The notes under the pieces are model-generated. The model saw only the letters and a program-made list of their open reading frames with translations. It ran no database searches and had not been told where the DNA came from. The position numbers and the translations under genes are program-made. From positions 186,001 through 250,000 of the forward strand of contig NZ_CP076642.1 in NCBI RefSeq assembly GCF_019226825.1: a stretch of 64,000 nt of DNA, written 5' to 3'. Source of the DNA: Vibrio ostreae. GTDB taxonomy: Bacteria > Pseudomonadota > Gammaproteobacteria > Enterobacterales > Vibrionaceae. Below are positions 61,651 through 64,000 of this stretch, piece after piece; the stretch's first letter is position 1, and every line of letters begins with the position of its first letter.

Positions 61651-62133
61651 ATGAGTCTCGAGTTAAAGGCCTCGTCACAGCGAGTACAGGATTTTCTGTC
61701 TCAGCACGGGCAGCAGTTTGTAGTGAAACAGATGCCGGCTTCCACGCGTACCGCTGCCGAGGCTGCAGAAGCGGTTGGTTGCGCAATTGGGCAGATCGCC
61801 AAATCTCTTATTTTTAAAGACAAGCAAACCGGAGATCCGGTTCTGATTGTGGCTTCAGGCGCCAATATGGTGTGCACCAAGAAAGTAGAACAGGCGACCG
61901 GCATCAAACTGGGAAAAGCGGATGCCGATTTTGTACGCGAAAAGGTCGGCTATGCCATCGGCGGTGTACCGCCTGTTGCCCACCACGCTAAAGTGACCAC
62001 GATTTTGGATCCTTCCCTGCAATGTTACGAAGCCATCTGGGCCGCAGCGGGCACGCCTAATTCATTGTTTGAACTACACTCTAAAGACTTAGAGCTGTTA
62101 ACTCAGGGAACCTGGGTGGAGCTGGCCAAATAA
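61651..62133 (+). CDS. YbaK/ProXp-type aminoacyl-tRNA deacylase
   Basis: The 160-residue YbaK-fold protein has a conserved lysine in AKSLIFKD (about 50-57) and GGVPPVAHH near 108-116. Family members hydrolyse mischarged tRNA, such as Cys-tRNA(Pro) or Ala-tRNA(Pro). It is classed by sequence as the YbaK/EbsC type. It is followed directly by the SpoIIAA-like gene. Confidence 0.85.
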   Translation: MSLELKASSQRVQDFLSQHGQQFVVKQMPASTRTAAEAAEAVGCAIGQIAKSLIFKDKQTGDPVLIVASGANMVCTKKVEQATGIKLGKADADFVREKVGYAIGGVPPVAHHAKVTTILDPSLQCYEAIWAAAGTPNSLFELHSKDLELLTQGTWVELAK

Positions 62134-62162
62134 TGCTGATTTTTTCACGGCGGGAGGGCGTT

Positions 62163-62540
62163 ATGAATGTTCAAAGACACGGTATTTCAATTGGGTTGGA
62201 TCGCGTGGATGACGAATTTTTTGTCACCATCAAAGCGTTTGGCACATTAACACACCGTGATTACCAGGCAATGACCCCGATGTTAGAAGCCGCGCTGATT
62301 AAGGTCAATGAACCGAAAGTCAGAGTATTGCTCGATGCCACTGAGTTGGATGGTTGGGAGCTGAGAGCCGCCTGGGATGATTTTAAGCTGGGCCTCAACC
62401 ATGGCGCTGATTTTGATAAGATCGCACTGTACGGCAGGCCTGGCTGGCAGGAAAAAGCTGCCAAACTGGCGGGCTGGTTTATGTCCGGTGAAGTGAAATT
62501 TTTTGAAGATTACCAACAGGCGTTGGATTGGCTGAAATAA
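62163..62540 (+). CDS. SpoIIAA-like/STAS-fold protein
   Basis: The 125-residue protein starts at ATG 62163 after GGAGGGCG. The core matches the SpoIIAA-like family (DUF3478), including VRVLLDATELDGWELRAAW and the C-terminal FFEDYQQALDWL. The role is unclear; membrane or lipid binding has been suggested for the family. It may be co-transcribed with the ybaK-like gene. Confidence 0.8.
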   Translation: MNVQRHGISIGLDRVDDEFFVTIKAFGTLTHRDYQAMTPMLEAALIKVNEPKVRVLLDATELDGWELRAAWDDFKLGLNHGADFDKIALYGRPGWQEKAAKLAGWFMSGEVKFFEDYQQALDWLK

Positions 62541-62598
62541 CCACCGGCCAGAGTGGTATTGCTCCGGTGGCAAATTAAGTGAGAATTAGGTGGCGGAT

Positions 62599-62973
62599 AT
62601 GGCGCGAAAAGCCCGTTTAGGTAAGTGTGCCGGCATGGTGGGAGCGCTGTTGCTTTCAATCTCATTGCCGTCTTTGGCCGGTACTTTGACCACGACAAAT
62701 TACGTCGTGACGATTACTTCCCATTGTGAAGAAGGACAAGTGGCCTGTGACAATGTCACTTATCATGGCCGTTCTAAACGCAGCGCTGAAGAAATTGAGC
62801 TTACGGGAGAGACGATGCATCTGCTGTGTGGTGACAAGAAAACACCGTGCCGTTTCCTGGGCTATCATTTTCAGAATAAAGGGTACGAATACCAGGTTTT
62901 TGATTCTGGAGTTCTGCGAGTGAAGCACAAGGGCAAACTCGTGGTTGATGAGCGCGGACAGTGGAAGTACTGA
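62599..62973 (+). CDS. Exported hypothetical protein (124 aa)
   Basis: The 124-residue protein has a signal peptide (basic start, hydrophobic KCAGMVGALLLSISL, cleavage near SLAG). The mature part has four cysteines, in HCEEGQVACDN and LLCGDKKTPCRF. I do not recognise the family. An earlier GTG at 62590 is possible; AGGTGG supports ATG 62599. Confidence 0.65.
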   Translation: MARKARLGKCAGMVGALLLSISLPSLAGTLTTTNYVVTITSHCEEGQVACDNVTYHGRSKRSAEEIELTGETMHLLCGDKKTPCRFLGYHFQNKGYEYQVFDSGVLRVKHKGKLVVDERGQWKY

Positions 62974-63099
62974 CGTTTTGACGTATCTTCGCCGGCTCAG
63001 GATTTAGGCAATATTTTCTCACCTGATGAGAATTGGGGATGGTGATTGTGTCAGCACCTTTTATATTGACGGTAACTCAGTTGGGTAAAAGGATGTAGG

Positions 63100-63450
63100 A
63101 TGTTGGCGTTGTTCGTTAAGTGCTTATTGGGAGCATTTGCTGTTCTGTTGATTGCTCTGTTGTCGAAAAGTAAAAGTTTTTTTATTTCCGGCCTGGTACC
63201 GCTGTTTCCGACCTTTGCTCTGATTGCCCATTATATTGTTGGCACAGAGCGCAGTATGGATGATCTGCGCGTTACTATACTGTTTGGATTATATTCTCTC
63301 ATCCCTTACGCCGCATACTTGTTGTCGGCTTATTACTTCAGTTATCGTTACAACCTGTTTTGGACGCTCAGTCTGGCGACATTCGTCTGGGCGTCATTTG
63401 CTGCCATGCTCCTGTTTGGATGGACTCGTTTTCAACCCGGGATGGCGTGA
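63100..63450 (+). CDS. GlpM-family membrane protein
   Basis: The 116-residue protein has four hydrophobic spans and the family blocks LGAFAVLLIALLSKSKSF and GLVPLFPTFALIAHY. GlpM was linked to alginate synthesis in Pseudomonas but its function is unknown. AAGGATGTAGG lies before the ATG. Confidence 0.85.
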   Translation: MLALFVKCLLGAFAVLLIALLSKSKSFFISGLVPLFPTFALIAHYIVGTERSMDDLRVTILFGLYSLIPYAAYLLSAYYFSYRYNLFWTLSLATFVWASFAAMLLFGWTRFQPGMA

Positions 63451-63494
63451 GCCAGATCTGTATATTCTCTATTGACTATGGGACGGACAAAGTC

Positions 63495-63899
63495 ATGGAA
63501 GTGTTTCAATGCGTCTCTTTTCTGGTCGTGAAAGACAATCAGGTGCTGCTGGAAAAACGTTCGGCAGAAAAAACCTGTGACCCTAACCTGGTGGCAATAC
63601 CAGGCGGACACATTGAGGCGGGGGAAAGCCAGCAAGAGGCGCTGGCTCGAGAGTTGCTGGAGGAGTTGGCGATAACGCCAATGGAGTCTGTCTATCTCTG
63701 TTCCCTGTACCATCCAACCAACGAACTGCAATTACTGCACTATTATGTCATTCCTGCCTGGCAGGGCGAAATAGGTTGTCATGAAGCGGATGAGGTATTC
63801 TGGCGCCCGATCAATCCGGATTGGGTCGATACCCGCGCAGACAAGCTGGCTCTGGCAGAATATCTGCGTCTCTTTCAAACCGGTATTTTATCGGCCTGA
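63495..63899 (+). CDS. NUDIX hydrolase
   Basis: The 134-residue protein has the Nudix box GGHIEAGESQQEALARE plus LLEEL (about 35-56), which matches GX5EX7REUXEEXGU. The ORF is longer upstream, but the start ATG at 63495 gives a typical N-terminus MEVFQCVSFLV. It probably hydrolyses a nucleoside diphosphate derivative. The substrate is unknown. Confidence 0.85.
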   Translation: MEVFQCVSFLVVKDNQVLLEKRSAEKTCDPNLVAIPGGHIEAGESQQEALARELLEELAITPMESVYLCSLYHPTNELQLLHYYVIPAWQGEIGCHEADEVFWRPINPDWVDTRADKLALAEYLRLFQTGILSA

Positions 63900-63987
63900 A
63901 TTTATTTAACATTTCACCGGAATGGGTATATGGTGAACACAGTGCGACGATGGAAAGGTTGCATATCATCATTATTTTGGAGTATTC

Positions 63988-64000
63988 ATGTCTCAACACA
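63988..64000 (+). CDS. Start of a downstream gene (partial)
   Basis: An ATG at 63988 follows TTTGGAGTATTC, a good ribosome site, and opens MSQH before the window ends. Nothing more can be said. Confidence 0.5.

Overview
The window looks like part of the second chromosome of a Vibrio-type gammaproteobacterium. The thrS-infC-rpmI-rplT block, which lies on chromosome II in Vibrio cholerae, is present. So are a second divergent purA, a VF530-family protein, a norR-hcp-hcr block and many short Vibrio-style accessory genes. Gene order is mostly colinear, with short operons closed by strong hairpin terminators. I see no insertion sequence, prophage or CRISPR array.

Layout: 0-1.2 kb, the end of a probable Hpt/sensor protein and an HD-GYP response regulator. 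1.2-6 kb, D-amino-acid metabolism: alanine racemase on the minus strand, and a plus-strand operon of dgcN, dgcA and a D-amino-acid aminotransferase. 6.1-16.8 kb, a divergent sugar-acid locus. Its minus arm is a DUF1537 kinase, a PdxA2-like dehydrogenase and a DeoR regulator. Its plus arm is an iron-type alcohol dehydrogenase, a DapA-family aldolase, a TAXI-TRAP transporter, a cytoplasmic BNR/sialidase-fold protein, a YhcH-like protein and an SDR. 17-24 kb, an Aer-like receptor, a Usp, a DODA-type dioxygenase with a divergent LysR regulator, and a GGDEF/EAL protein. 24-31 kb, a lipoprotein, a secreted subtilase, and the oxygen-dependent methionine synthase pair mesD/mesX with two MetR-type boxes. 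31-35.6 kb, norR, a sigma-54 promoter with NorR sites, hcp and hcr. 35.7-42 kb, a cupin, an ABC exporter remnant, tRNA-Ser(UGA), purA2 with a divergent LysR regulator, a MaoC hydratase and a PstS-like protein. 42-53 kb, RNA and translation genes (rnb, deaD, thrS, infC, rpmI, rplT) around a GGDEF/EAL protein. 53-64 kb, small single-gene units (GFA pair, peroxiredoxin, GNATs, HAD, isochorismatase, TrmK, VOC, YbaK, GlpM, NUDIX).

How the genes work together: the aminotransferase can collect amino groups from D-amino acids as D-glutamate, which DgcN acetylates and DgcA epimerises. The 7-17 kb locus reads as import of an acidic sugar, processing by the BNR, YhcH and SDR proteins, aldol cleavage, alcohol/aldehyde conversion, then kinase and PdxA2 steps that would give DHAP from a C4 acid. 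The order and the substrate are inferred. NorR with hcp and hcr is a nitric-oxide response unit. The thrS leader carries a tRNA-Thr anticodon-arm mimic.

Four conserved genes (HD-GYP regulator, SDR, Aer-like receptor, hcp) are each broken by a single extra base, three of them in homopolymers. Sequencing error is the likeliest cause.
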